From Clostridiales bacterium (GTDB taxonomy: Bacteria > Bacillota > Clostridia > Oscillospirales > Oscillospiraceae), in the NCBI GenBank assembly GCA_019423635.1, contig JAHZBA010000013.1, positions 1-64,000 on the forward strand: DNA of 64,000 nucleotides, written 5' to 3'. The notes beneath the pieces are model-generated. The model saw only the letters and a program-made list of their open reading frames with translations. It was not told where the DNA came from and made no database searches. Position 1 is the stretch's first letter. Each line of letters opens with the position of its first letter. Made by a program: the position numbers and the translations under genes. Of the stretch, positions 39,330-47,989 are shown in pieces.

Positions 39330-40622
39330 ATGATGGAAGAGAAAACTGCTGGTAAAATCTGTCCCCACTGCGGCGGGATGCTGCCGGGGGAGGCGTCCTT
39401 CTGCCCCCACTGCGCACAGAGTGTCAAGGAACGCAAAGAGATTCGTCCGCCGCGGCGGCTGCCACGGCGGGCGCTGCGCGTTTCGCTGGCCCTGCTTGCT
39501 GTGCTGGCGCTGACGGCGGCGGCCTGGCTCTCTACCCGGCCCAGGGTCTATGACAATGGCACCGCTGAGATTATTTACACCGACGGCGACGGGAGCTATC
39601 AGCTCCTCCTCAACTACTCCGGGGACCGGTTCCAGTCCATGACCGACTACTCGGAGGAGGTGGAGGAGGGCACCGCCGCCAACAAGCCCTCCCGGCTGTT
39701 TATCAACCATGTGGACACCGGGGTCAGCGCCAGGGAGGCCTTCCTGCGCAAGGTGAGGTACGTCTCCGTGGAGCTTTTGCAGGGCGGCGAGGGTCCCGCG
39801 CCCTGGCAGTGCTCTGAGCCGACGGTCTACAACGGCCTCAACTCGGAGGTCTACAGCTTAGCCCCGGATGCCGCCGGCGTCAGCATCCTCTCCTACACCG
39901 ACCGCAGCGGCAGCATGGAGCTGCGCTGGACCCTTACCATGCGCAACGGCGACACCATCTGTCTGCACCAGCGGATGGAGCTGGGGGAAATCCCCACCCG
40001 CCACTTCTACCCGGAGGACGCACCCATGGACACCATGGAGGACCTGCAGGCCCTGGTGGACGAGGTCAACAAGACTGTCACGCCCGACATCATCGTCTAC
40101 CTCCACCTGCCCGCCGTCACCTATGAGGGGAGTCTGGTGCTGGCGGAGCGGTCCATGAACCTGGTGGGCAGCGAGGCGGCGGACGGGAGCCGGACCAGCT
40201 TCACCGGCACCCTCCAGGCCACCGCTCAGAGGGGCTGCATCTGCCAGTTCCAGGACCTGGACTTTATGGGAGACGGCGAGGGCGTGGGGGTGTCCGCCTC
40301 CGCCCGGATCAACCTTACGGGCTGCCGCCTGTCCGGGTGGCACACCGGCGTACTGTGCTACGGAAACTCCTGGGTAAACCTCAAAAATTGCACCTTTGAG
40401 GGCAACACCCTGGGCTTTCATTTCAACTCCGCCGGCAGCAACGCCAACGACCACATGTACAGCGGCAACCTGTTCCGGGGCAACGAGACCGCCGTGCTGC
40501 TGGAGCGCGTCCCCGGCGAGCAGGCCCTGTACTTCGACGGCACCCGCTTCTCCCGCAACAGCGCCGACATCGACAACCGCTGCGGCCACGAGGTGAGCAT
40601 CGCCGGCGCGATTTTTGAGTAA
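39330..40622 (+). CDS. Zinc-ribbon, single-TM, beta-helix surface protein (first copy)
   Basis: About 430 residues. A zinc ribbon CPHCGG...CPHC at the N-terminus is followed by a basic stretch and one TM (about 50-70). The extracellular part ends in a right-handed beta-helix of the pectate-lyase/NosD kind (INLTGCRLSGWHTGVLCYG, WVNLKNCTFEGNTLGF, NLFRGNETAVLLERV). ATG 39330 (or 39333) has GAGG 6 nt upstream. It is the first of a tandem pair and probably co-transcribed with the kinase upstream. Such folds bind or cut sugars; no catalytic residues can be named. Confidence 0.85.
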   Translation: MMEEKTAGKICPHCGGMLPGEASFCPHCAQSVKERKEIRPPRRLPRRALRVSLALLAVLALTAAAWLSTRPRVYDNGTAEIIYTDGDGSYQLLLNYSGDRFQSMTDYSEEVEEGTAANKPSRLFINHVDTGVSAREAFLRKVRYVSVELLQGGEGPAPWQCSEPTVYNGLNSEVYSLAPDAAGVSILSYTDRSGSMELRWTLTMRNGDTICLHQRMELGEIPTRHFYPEDAPMDTMEDLQALVDEVNKTVTPDIIVYLHLPAVTYEGSLVLAERSMNLVGSEAADGSRTSFTGTLQATAQRGCICQFQDLDFMGDGEGVGVSASARINLTGCRLSGWHTGVLCYGNSWVNLKNCTFEGNTLGFHFNSAGSNANDHMYSGNLFRGNETAVLLERVPGEQALYFDGTRFSRNSADIDNRCGHEVSIAGAIFE

Positions 40623-40634
40623 GGAAGGGACATT

Positions 40635-41894
40635 ATGGACGAAAAAATGGTTTCCTGCCCCCACTGCGGGGCCCAACTGCCGGAAGGAGTCTCCTTCTGC
40701 CCCCACTGCGCCCGGAGCGTCAAGGAGCGCAAGGAGGTATCACCTCCGCGTCATATGACGCGGAGGGCGCTGTACAGCGCCCTGATCGTTCTCGCCGTCC
40801 TGGCTCTGTCTGCGACGCTCTGGCTCCGCAGCCGGCCCCAGGTCTACGACAACGGCACCGCCGAGGTGCTCTACACCCAGGGCGGCGTGACTTATCAGGT
40901 GCTGGCCGGCTGGATGGACGACCACATTCATCCGGCCAATCGGGTCATTCAGCCGGTGGACGATGTGGACATGCTGTACACCTTCCCCCAGTGCCTGTAC
41001 ATCAATCACTCGGAGAGCGGCGCCAACGCCAGGGATGAATTTATGGAGCAGGTGGAAAAGGTCACCGCCGCCTTTGTGGAGACGGACAGCCAGGAGCTGC
41101 CCTGGACCTGCGACGAGCCGATCCCACGGGAGGACTACATCCCCGAGGCCGCCCTGGTCTCCTCCATCCACTTTCACGCCGGCAGCGGCAAGGGCACCCT
41201 CCGGTGGACGGTGGAGATGAAAAACGGGGACGTCATCCGCCTCTATCAGGCCATGGAGTCCCAGATTATGGAGCGCTTCCTCTTCACCCCGGAGGACACC
41301 CCCCTGAACACGGTGGAGGAGGTACAGGCCCTGCTGGACAGCCTGGAGGAGCTCACGGGGGGCAACGATCTGAGCATCGTGGAGATCCACCTGCCCCCGG
41401 TGACCTACGACGGCGGCGTCACCATCCCCCGGTACATCAACCTCTACGGCGCGGAGGAGGGAGGGCGCACCACCTTCACCGGGCCCGTCCGCATAACGCC
41501 TCCGAGCACAGGGCTCTCCTGGATCTATGACATCGACTTCGTGGGCAGCGGAGAGGGCGTGGGGTTCTCCACCTCCAGCCGGGCGTTCCTCATAGGCTGC
41601 CGCATCTCGGGCTGGCGCACCGGCGTGCTGATGCAGGACAACTTAGTCGACGCCTTTGACTGCACCTTCGAGAACAACGAGACCGCCCTCCACTTCAACG
41701 CCGACACCGGGACCTTCTCGGACGGCCGCTATACGAGGGATGTCTTCCGAAACAACGGCACCGCCATCCTGCTGGAGCGGCTGTCCACCGAGGAGACCAT
41801 CTCCTTCCCCGAGTCGGTGTTCTCCGGCAACGAAACCGACATCGACAACCGCTGCGGCCAGACGCTGGACCTGAGCGAAGCCTCCTTTGACTGA
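40635..41894 (+). CDS. Zinc-ribbon, single-TM, beta-helix surface protein (second copy)
   Basis: 419 residues, a clear paralogue of the gene before it, with the same order: CPHCGAQ...CPHCARSVKERKE zinc ribbon, RRALYSALIVLAVLALSATLW TM, YDNGTAE block, and C-terminal beta-helix (LIGCRISGWRTGVLM, AFDCTFENNETALHF). The ribbon and TM are better conserved between copies than the outer part, suggesting the outer domains have diverged for different ligands. AAGGAAGGGA precedes ATG; the 12-nt spacing from the first copy indicates an operon. Confidence 0.85.
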   Translation: MDEKMVSCPHCGAQLPEGVSFCPHCARSVKERKEVSPPRHMTRRALYSALIVLAVLALSATLWLRSRPQVYDNGTAEVLYTQGGVTYQVLAGWMDDHIHPANRVIQPVDDVDMLYTFPQCLYINHSESGANARDEFMEQVEKVTAAFVETDSQELPWTCDEPIPREDYIPEAALVSSIHFHAGSGKGTLRWTVEMKNGDVIRLYQAMESQIMERFLFTPEDTPLNTVEEVQALLDSLEELTGGNDLSIVEIHLPPVTYDGGVTIPRYINLYGAEEGGRTTFTGPVRITPPSTGLSWIYDIDFVGSGEGVGFSTSSRAFLIGCRISGWRTGVLMQDNLVDAFDCTFENNETALHFNADTGTFSDGRYTRDVFRNNGTAILLERLSTEETISFPESVFSGNETDIDNRCGQTLDLSEASFD

Positions 41895-41924
41895 TCCAAG
41901 CGCCCCGCACCGCCTCCCGCTGTA

Positions 41925-42135
41925 GGAAAAAAGTCTGCCGGATGGCCACTGTCATTCAGTTAAGCCGACCCTCTCAGTCTGGCCTGCGGCCAGACAGCTC
42001 CCCCAAAGGGGGAGCCAAGGGGAGGCGCGTATCCCCTCTTGCCTCTCCCTTTGGGAGAGGTGGCATGGCGAAGCCGTGACGGAGAGGGTCTTCCGCTTAA
42101 CTCAATGACATTAGCCGGATGGCAGACTTTTTTCC
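41925..42135. mobile_element. 211-bp MITE-like element
   Basis: Ends are GGAAAAAAGTCTGCC and its perfect inverted copy (41925-41939 / 42121-42135). Further in, TGTCATTCAGTTAAG pairs with CTTAACTCAATGACA (14 of 15). The core has nested hairpins and a CTTGCCTCTCCCTTTGGGAG segment shared with the repeats at 53235-53440. No coding frame and no obvious target duplication. It lies in the 344-bp gap 41895-42238. Confidence 0.7.
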
Positions 42136-42170
42136 TGGGCGTTTAGACACTCCCAGAATGTAAAAAGCTC

Positions 42171-42199
42171 TTGACATATCCGTTCCGATCTGCTATCCT
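42171..42199 (+). promoter_or_regulatory. Promoter of the small membrane/XRE operon
   Basis: TTGACA (42171-42176), 17 bp, TATCCT (42194-42199). A small dyad GTAAA-N6-TTTAC lies just after it and before the AAGGAG ribosome site of 42239, a possible operator for the XRE protein of the operon. Confidence 0.7.
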
Positions 42200-42238
42200 C
42201 CAAAATGTAAATACTCTTTTACTTTTAAGGAGAATCCC

Positions 42239-42598
42239 ATGAAGCGCTTTTTCAAATCATTCCGCAAACCGGACGAGATGGAGCGGCACATCCTGTTCCA
42301 GGCCCAGCGAAATTCCTACCTCTTTCTGGTGATGGCCCTCACCGCCTGGAGCTTCTGCGAGAGCGGCCGGGTCTACCTCCACCACACCAGGCTGAACCTG
42401 CTTCCCTGTCTTTTACTGGCAGGGGCGCTGCTGGTACAGGCCTTCTCCCAGCTGCTTTTGACCCGCCGGGCCGTCAAGGACGACGAGGACTCCTATGAGA
42501 CGGAGCCCCTGGCACGGCTCGTCGTGCTGATCTGTGTCCTCGCCGCGCTTCTGGCCGCCGCGGCCGGGGCCTTTGTGCTGCTGTGCGTGAAGCCATGA
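42239..42598 (+). CDS. Small two- to three-TM membrane protein, unknown
   Basis: 119 residues with TM segments at about 28-44, 55-75 and 92-115 and a charged N-terminus (KRFFKSFRKPDEMERHI). I do not recognise a family. Its stop overlaps the start of the XRE gene (ATGA), and the three genes 42239-43112 are chained by such overlaps, so they are one translational unit. AAGGAG 6 nt upstream. Confidence 0.78.
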   Translation: MKRFFKSFRKPDEMERHILFQAQRNSYLFLVMALTAWSFCESGRVYLHHTRLNLLPCLLLAGALLVQAFSQLLLTRRAVKDDEDSYETEPLARLVVLICVLAALLAAAAGAFVLLCVKP

Positions 42599-42795
42599 AG
42601 AATCAAATCAAACAGCTCCGCAAGGCCAGGCAGCTCCGCCAGGAGGATCTGGCCGCGGCGCTGGAGGTCTCCCGGCAGACCATCATCGCCATTGAAAACG
42701 ACAAGTACAACCCCACCCTGGAGCTGGCCATGAAGCTGGCCCGGTTCCTGGAGACGCCTGTGGAAGAGCTCTTTCATCTGGAGGAGGAACCATGA
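42595..42795 (+). CDS. Small XRE-type regulator (66 aa)
   Basis: A bare HTH domain: IKQLRKARQLRQEDLAAALEV..RQTIIAIENDKYNPTLELAMKLARFL, the YozG/Cro-like form common in Firmicutes, often beside small membrane proteins. ATG 42595 overlaps the previous stop, and its own stop overlaps the next ATG. Likely autoregulator of this operon. Confidence 0.9.
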   Translation: MKNQIKQLRKARQLRQEDLAAALEVSRQTIIAIENDKYNPTLELAMKLARFLETPVEELFHLEEEP

Positions 42796-43112
42796 AGAAA
42801 CAACTTACATCCCTGCTCCCCTGCTTTCTCGTATTTGCCCTGGACTTCTATCTGCTGCCCCTCCTCATGCACGACACGGGCGGCGCCATGTTTTTGATGC
42901 TCCTCGTCATGCCCCTGACCGCCTTCCTCACGGCGGTGATCTACGGGGTCTTCCGGGGGTTCTCCCTCCTGCTGCCCCTGGGGGCGGGCGTGCTGTTTCT
43001 GCCGTCCGTCTTCCTCTTCTACAACGCCACGGCGTGGGGCTACGGAATCGCCTACGCCGCGGTGGTCCTGGCCGGAAACGGGCTGGGCCGGATCTTTTAC
43101 AGGAAGCGGTGA
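42792..43112 (+). CDS. Small polytopic membrane protein, unknown
   Basis: 106 residues, almost entirely hydrophobic, about four TM helices (LLPCFLVFALDFYLLPLL, MFLMLLVMPLTAFLTAVIYGVF, LLLPLGAGVLFLPSVFLFY, GIAYAAVVLAGNGLG), ending in a basic tail. No family recognised. Coupled to the XRE gene by an ATGA overlap. Confidence 0.75.
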   Translation: MKKQLTSLLPCFLVFALDFYLLPLLMHDTGGAMFLMLLVMPLTAFLTAVIYGVFRGFSLLLPLGAGVLFLPSVFLFYNATAWGYGIAYAAVVLAGNGLGRIFYRKR

Positions 43113-43116
43113 GTCC

Positions 43117-43440
43117 ATGGCGGAGCTGACATCCTTGAAAAACATCGGGCGGGAGATGGCCCGCAAGCTGACGGCCGCCGGCATCGACTCCCCGGAGGCC
43201 CTGACCGCCGCCGGCTCCAGGGAGGCCTTTTTCCGGCTGAAAACCCTCTTTCCCCAGGTCTGCCTGGTCCATCTCTACGCCCTGGAGGGCGCGATTCAGG
43301 GCGTGGACTTCAACCGCCTCCCGGACAGCTGCAAGCGGGACCTCAAAGCCTTCAGCGACGCTTTGAAGGGATCGCCCCGCTCCGGAGAAGAGCGGCCCTC
43401 CTCCGCGAAAACTCCTTTTCAAAAGGAGGAATCCCTATGA
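43117..43440 (+). CDS. TfoX C-terminal-domain protein
   Basis: 107 residues. About 1-80 is the helical TfoX_C fold (LTSLKNIGREMARKLTAAGIDSPEAL...LYALEGAIQGVDFNRLP), which exists alone in many Firmicutes without the TfoX N-domain and without a proven competence role. A disordered tail follows. It starts 4 nt after the preceding stop and overlaps the next gene by 4 nt. Confidence 0.85.
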   Translation: MAELTSLKNIGREMARKLTAAGIDSPEALTAAGSREAFFRLKTLFPQVCLVHLYALEGAIQGVDFNRLPDSCKRDLKAFSDALKGSPRSGEERPSSAKTPFQKEESL

Positions 43441-44054
43441 CCTTCCCATTTCCCCCGGAGACCCTGGAGCGCTGTCTCAAGGCCATGGCGCGGCTGGACA
43501 TCCTCATGACGCCGGAGGAGAAGGCCTCGCTTCGTCTGGTCACCGCGGAGATCACAGCGGATCTGCGCATCTACCGCGTGGACAACGGCGGCGGCGACAC
43601 CCTGACGGTCTGGTTTCGAAGCGGCGGCGTCCTGCTCAAGGGCTTCGACCATGAAAGCCCCCTGAATCAGCTGGCGGCGGAGGAGTGGAACCAGGCGTTC
43701 TTCGACCATATCTTTGCCGGGCTCCCCGCCGCCCTCCAGGCGCTTTTGGACGAGGATGAGGAGGAGCGGGACTGCACCACCTTCTGCATGTGGTATCAGG
43801 GCGGCCGGTGGACGCAGCACCCATGGCCGGAAAATGACGGCGGAGAGAGGCGTCTCCTGGGTCTTCTCCGGGAGACGTCCCGGGACTGGTGCGGCTGGGC
43901 CGCCGGGTACCACGGCGCACCGCCGAATCCGGAGGTGGTCCAAAAGGTCTACGCCGGAGAGCCGGTGACGGCGGAGGACATCGCCCTGCTGAGCCCCGGC
44001 CGGGACGCCGCCGCGGCTCTGGCGGAGCTGTCCACACTCAACGGAACATGCTAA
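43437..44054 (+). CDS. Protein of unknown function
   Basis: 205 residues, soluble, acidic, with no signal or TM. An alpha/beta pattern and tryptophans in CTTFCMWYQGGRW and RDWCGWAAGYHG are notable. No family recognised. Its ATG overlaps the TfoX-C stop (ATGA) and AAAGGAGG is 7 nt upstream, so it is coupled to that operon. It ends 3 nt before the first hairpin of the 197-bp repeat array. Confidence 0.75.
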   Translation: MTFPFPPETLERCLKAMARLDILMTPEEKASLRLVTAEITADLRIYRVDNGGGDTLTVWFRSGGVLLKGFDHESPLNQLAAEEWNQAFFDHIFAGLPAALQALLDEDEEERDCTTFCMWYQGGRWTQHPWPENDGGERRLLGLLRETSRDWCGWAAGYHGAPPNPEVVQKVYAGEPVTAEDIALLSPGRDAAAALAELSTLNGTC

Positions 44055-44056
44055 AA

Positions 44057-44481
44057 GAGCGGCCCGCACTGCGGGCCGCTCTGTCTCAGCTTGTCGAAAA
44101 CGCATTTTCGACAAGCTGAGCGGGAATTTCAGAACTTTTTAAAGTTCTGAAATTCCCTGATTAAAATGGCGGAGGGAACCCCTCCTGGGTTCCCTCCACA
44201 CCCCCCTCCTTCCCGTCATCCGGGTCTCTGCCCTTTTTCGGCAGTCCAAAACAGAGCGGCCCGCACTGCGGGCCGCTCTGTCTCAGCTTGTCGAAAACGC
44301 ATTTTCGACAAGCTGAGCGGGAATTTCAGAACTTTTTAAAGTTCTGAAATTCCCTGATTAAAATGGCGGAGGGAACCCCTCCTGGGTTCCCTCCACACCC
44401 CCCTCCTTCCCGTCATCCGGGTCGCTCCCCTTTTTCGGCAGGCCAAAACAGAGCGGCCCGCACTGCGGGCCGCTCTGTCTC
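44057..44481. repeat. 197-bp tandem repeat, two full copies plus part of a third
   Basis: Copies begin at 44057, 44254 and 44451. Each unit has four inverted repeats: GAGCGGCCCGCACTGCGGGCCGCTC, a CAGCTTGTCGAAAA/TTTTCGACAAGCTG stem, GAATTTCAGAAC/GTTCTGAAATTC, and GGAGGGAACCC/GGGTTCCCTCC. The copies differ by only a few bases. The first and last stems can serve as terminators of the convergent genes on each side. Confidence 0.92.
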
Positions 44482-44486
44482 TCTTC

Positions 44487-45326
44487 TCATGATGGATCCG
44501 GCGCGTCCGGAATGGCCCAGGGCTGGAGCACGGCCCCGGGGGCCTTCTCATACTCCTCAAACCACCCATAGGCGAACTCCTGGCTGGGAAGCGATCCCCG
44601 GGGGAACCACACACTCAGCCCCTCCGGCTCCAGTATGATCCACTCCGGCTCCAGGGCGGCCGCCATCTCCTCCCGGAGCGCGGGGTCGTCTCCGGCGGCC
44701 TGCTCCGCCGCCCAAGCCCGGACCTCCGCCTCAGGGATGGTAAAGAGGTCCCAGTTGGAAATTACCTCCCCGCTGGCGCGGTCAAATACCGTGCCCAGAG
44801 AGATCCTCTCCGCCATTCCGGGCTCCTCCAGGGGCAGCGTCACCGTGGTCTCAAAGCAGATGATCCGCCGGTTGGAGGACGCCGGGAGGACAGTCTGCTC
44901 CACCAGGCCCCCCTGATACCACTCCCCGCTCTTTTGACACGTGAGGTATCGCTCATAGGCCCGCTCCAGCTCCTGTTCCGTGTCGTACAGCAGCCCCCGG
45001 TCCTCAAACCAGGCCAGAATGGCCGCCCGGGCCGTCTCGCTCAGATCCTGGACGTTCTCCCGCCCGTTGGCAACATTCTCCGGCCCCATGGGCTTTTTCA
45101 CCCACAGCAGCTCCGTTCCATCCGAAAGCAGGTAGCGGTCATTCCCAAAAACATCCTGCCAGCGGTCCGCGGAGACGCCGTCGGAGAAGGTGTACGCCCG
45201 GGCCTGCTCCAGCGTGAGGCCCTGCTCCTCCGGCGTCTTTGCCGCCCGTTGGGCACAGCCGGACAGAAGGCACAGCACCAGCAGCGCCAGGGCCGCACGC
45301 CTTTTCCTCATGCGCTTTTCGTTCAC
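44487..45326 (-). CDS. Secreted lipoprotein of unknown function
   Basis: 279 residues with a lipoprotein signal: LALLVLCLLSGC with the lipid-acceptor Cys at about 24. The rest is an acidic extracytoplasmic domain; the middle (TTVTLPLEEP...ISLGTVFDRASGEVISNWDLF) resembles DUF3298-like beta-strands but not clearly. A GTG start at 45326 overlaps the ftsK stop (GTGA); ATG 45311 is an alternative. It is the last gene of the ftsK transcript and ends at the hairpin array. Confidence 0.82.
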   Translation of the reverse strand: MNEKRMRKRRAALALLVLCLLSGCAQRAAKTPEEQGLTLEQARAYTFSDGVSADRWQDVFGNDRYLLSDGTELLWVKKPMGPENVANGRENVQDLSETARAAILAWFEDRGLLYDTEQELERAYERYLTCQKSGEWYQGGLVEQTVLPASSNRRIICFETTVTLPLEEPGMAERISLGTVFDRASGEVISNWDLFTIPEAEVRAWAAEQAAGDDPALREEMAAALEPEWIILEPEGLSVWFPRGSLPSQEFAYGWFEEYEKAPGAVLQPWAIPDAPDPS

Positions 45327-47893
45327 TCCTCGTCCTCCTCAAACGGCGGCAGGTCCTCCTCCCCGCCGGCGGGGACGCCGCCCATCTGCAGCTCCTGCCA
45401 GCGCTCCTTGGAGATCAGCAGCTGCCGGGGCTTAGAGCCCTCGAAGGGCCCCACGATCCCCCGCTCCTCCATCTGATCCACCAGGCGGGCGGCCCGGGAG
45501 TAACCCAGCTTCAGCCGCCGCTGCAGCATGGACACAGAGGCCTGTCCCGTCTCCAGCACCACCTCCACGGCGGCGGGGAACAGCTCGTCCCCCTCCTCGC
45601 CCAGGGGCTCCGGAGCGGCGCCGCCGCCCTTGCTCTTCTCCTTCTCCTGGACGGACTCCTCGATCTTGGCCAGGACCTCGTCGTCATACCGGGCCTCGCC
45701 GGTCTGCTTCACGGCCTTCACCACCGCCTCAATCTCCTCCGGGGAGATGAAGCAGCCCTGGACCCGCTGGGGCTTGCCGCCCCCCAGGGGGGCGTAGAGC
45801 ATGTCGCCCTTGCCCACTAATTTTTCCGCGCCGGTGTTGTCCAGAATAATCCGGGACTCCAGCGAGGAGGCCACGGCAAAGGCGATGCGGCTGGGGATGT
45901 TGGCCTTCATAAGGCCGGTGATGACGTCGGCGGAGGGCCGCTGGGTGGCGATGACCAGGTGGACGCCGGCGGCGCGGCCCATCTGGGCCACCCGGCAGAT
46001 GGACTCCTCCACCTCCTTGGCCGCCACCAGCATCAGATCCGCCAGCTCGTCGATGACCACCACCACGCTGGGCAGCGTCTCCATGCCCTCCGTGGCCCGG
46101 GCCAAATGGTTGAACTCCTCCAGCTTCTTCACGCCGCACTCGGAGAAGGTCTTATAGCGCTTCATCATCTCAAACACCGCCCACTGGAGGGCCCCGGCGG
46201 CCTTCTTGGGGTCCGTCACCACGGGGATCAGCAGGTGGGGGATGCCGTTGTAGGGCGCCAGCTCCACCATCTTGGGGTCCACCATAATGAAGCGGACCTC
46301 GTCTGGGGTGGATTTATACAGCAGACTGATAATCAGGGAGTTGGTGCACACGGACTTGCCGGAGCCGGTGGTGCCGGCAATCAGCACGTGGGGCAGCCGC
46401 TCAATGTCCCCGATGACGTTCCGCCCGCCGATATCCCGGCCCAGGGCAAAGGCCGTCCGGGACTTGTGCTCCGTGAACTCCCGGGACTCGATGACCTCCC
46501 GGATCAGCACCGGGGTCACCGCCTTGTTGGGCACCTCGATGCCCACCACGGAGATCTTCTCCGGAATGGGGGCGATCCGGACGCCGGTGGCCCCCAGGGC
46601 CAGGGCGATGTCGTCGGCCAGATTCGTGATCTTGGAGAGCTTCACCCCCTGGTCCAGCACGAATTCATACCGGGTGACGGAGGGCCCGTGGACCACGTCG
46701 CCGGCGGTGGCGTCCACGCCGAAGCTGTTCAAGGTGTCCGCCAGGCGGCGGGAGTTGTTCCGCAGCTCCGCCCCGGCCTCCACGTGGTTCTCCCCCTGGC
46801 CGGCCTTGAGCAGCGTGATGGGGGGATAGCAGTAATCCGACTCCTCCGCCGCCAGCTTCTCCTCGATCTCCGCCGTCACGGCGGCGGTCTGCTGGGCCAC
46901 CTCCGCGGCGGTCTTCTTCCTGGACGGGGGCTCCGCCGCGGCCGGAGGCGGTGCCTCCGGCGGGGGAACAGGCCGGCTCTCCGCGTGGACAGGCGTCTCC
47001 GGCGTGTCCGGAGCCAGCTCCTCCGGCGGCACCGCCTCCGCCGGAGCGGCCGGCTTGGCCGCCGCGGCGGGCTCCGGCGTCCGCAGCACCTGGGCCGGCG
47101 TCTTCTGCTGGTCGGACTTGTGGCGGAAAAAGCTGGTGAAGCGGCCGGGCTCCTTCTCCGGCTGCCGCGCCTCCTGCGTCTCCCGCTCCTCCGGCGCGGC
47201 GGATTCCTCCCCGTCCAGGGGGAAGTCAATCTGCCGTGTCTCCGTCCGGCGGCGCCTGGGCGGGTCCTGGGGCACCACATGGATGCGGGGTGCCTCCTCT
47301 TCCTCCTCGTACTGGGGCCGCTCCCGGTGCTTTTCAATGAGGGCCCCCACGGTCAGCCGCAGGGACACCATCACAAACACCACCAGCAGCGCCGTGAAGA
47401 GGATCACGGATACAAACTTGGAGAACACCGCCACGAAGCCCTCCGCCAGGGCCCCGGCCAGGGCGCCGCCGGAGCGGAGGGCCACACCGTCCTGCCACAG
47501 TGTCCGCAGAATCTGAATCCCCGGCTCAAACTCCCCGGACACCAGCACCATGTGCAGCAGGGCTCCGAACAGCACCGGCAGCAGCAGCGCACAGCTCGCC
47601 CGCAGCCGCACCGGGCGGCCGTGATGGCGCAGCAGAATGAAGGCCCCCAGCAGCAGCGCAGGCGCCGTCAGCCAGTAGCCGTAGCCCAGCAGGCCCTTCA
47701 ACAGTACGGTGAGCCAGTCCAGAAAGATGGCGCTGACGCCGCAGTAGCTCACCAGCACGCACAGTGCCAGCGCCAAAAAGACAACGCCGCACACCTCCCG
47801 CCGGACCGGCCGCTTCGGCGGCGGGGCCGATTTTTTGGACCGGCCCTTGCCTCCGCCGGACGAGGTGGATTTCTTTTGTGTTGAGGATGCCAC
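45323..47893 (-). CDS. ftsK: FtsK/SpoIIIE DNA translocase
   Basis: 856 residues. Four to five N-terminal TM segments (about 35-185), a disordered Pro/Glu/Ala-rich linker (about 200-350), then the motor: FtsK alpha/beta region from about 355, Walker A AGTTGSGKSVCTNSLI (about 495-510), Walker B VVVVIDELADL. The C-terminal winged-helix gamma domain (about 780-845, SMLQRRLKLGYSRAARLVDQMEERGIVGP) reads the chromosome polarity. It pumps DNA across the septum in division or sporulation; which of FtsK or SpoIIIE is meant cannot be told here. Confidence 0.96.
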   Translation of the reverse strand: MASSTQKKSTSSGGGKGRSKKSAPPPKRPVRREVCGVVFLALALCVLVSYCGVSAIFLDWLTVLLKGLLGYGYWLTAPALLLGAFILLRHHGRPVRLRASCALLLPVLFGALLHMVLVSGEFEPGIQILRTLWQDGVALRSGGALAGALAEGFVAVFSKFVSVILFTALLVVFVMVSLRLTVGALIEKHRERPQYEEEEEAPRIHVVPQDPPRRRRTETRQIDFPLDGEESAAPEERETQEARQPEKEPGRFTSFFRHKSDQQKTPAQVLRTPEPAAAAKPAAPAEAVPPEELAPDTPETPVHAESRPVPPPEAPPPAAAEPPSRKKTAAEVAQQTAAVTAEIEEKLAAEESDYCYPPITLLKAGQGENHVEAGAELRNNSRRLADTLNSFGVDATAGDVVHGPSVTRYEFVLDQGVKLSKITNLADDIALALGATGVRIAPIPEKISVVGIEVPNKAVTPVLIREVIESREFTEHKSRTAFALGRDIGGRNVIGDIERLPHVLIAGTTGSGKSVCTNSLIISLLYKSTPDEVRFIMVDPKMVELAPYNGIPHLLIPVVTDPKKAAGALQWAVFEMMKRYKTFSECGVKKLEEFNHLARATEGMETLPSVVVVIDELADLMLVAAKEVEESICRVAQMGRAAGVHLVIATQRPSADVITGLMKANIPSRIAFAVASSLESRIILDNTGAEKLVGKGDMLYAPLGGGKPQRVQGCFISPEEIEAVVKAVKQTGEARYDDEVLAKIEESVQEKEKSKGGGAAPEPLGEEGDELFPAAVEVVLETGQASVSMLQRRLKLGYSRAARLVDQMEERGIVGPFEGSKPRQLLISKERWQELQMGGVPAGGEEDLPPFEEDEE

Positions 47894-47989
47894 GTGAATC
47901 CCTCCGATTTCGTTCTGAATCGTAAATCACCCCAGCGCAATTGCGCTAAACGGCCAGACGCTCTGTCCGTCTCAAAGCTCAGCGCCCGA

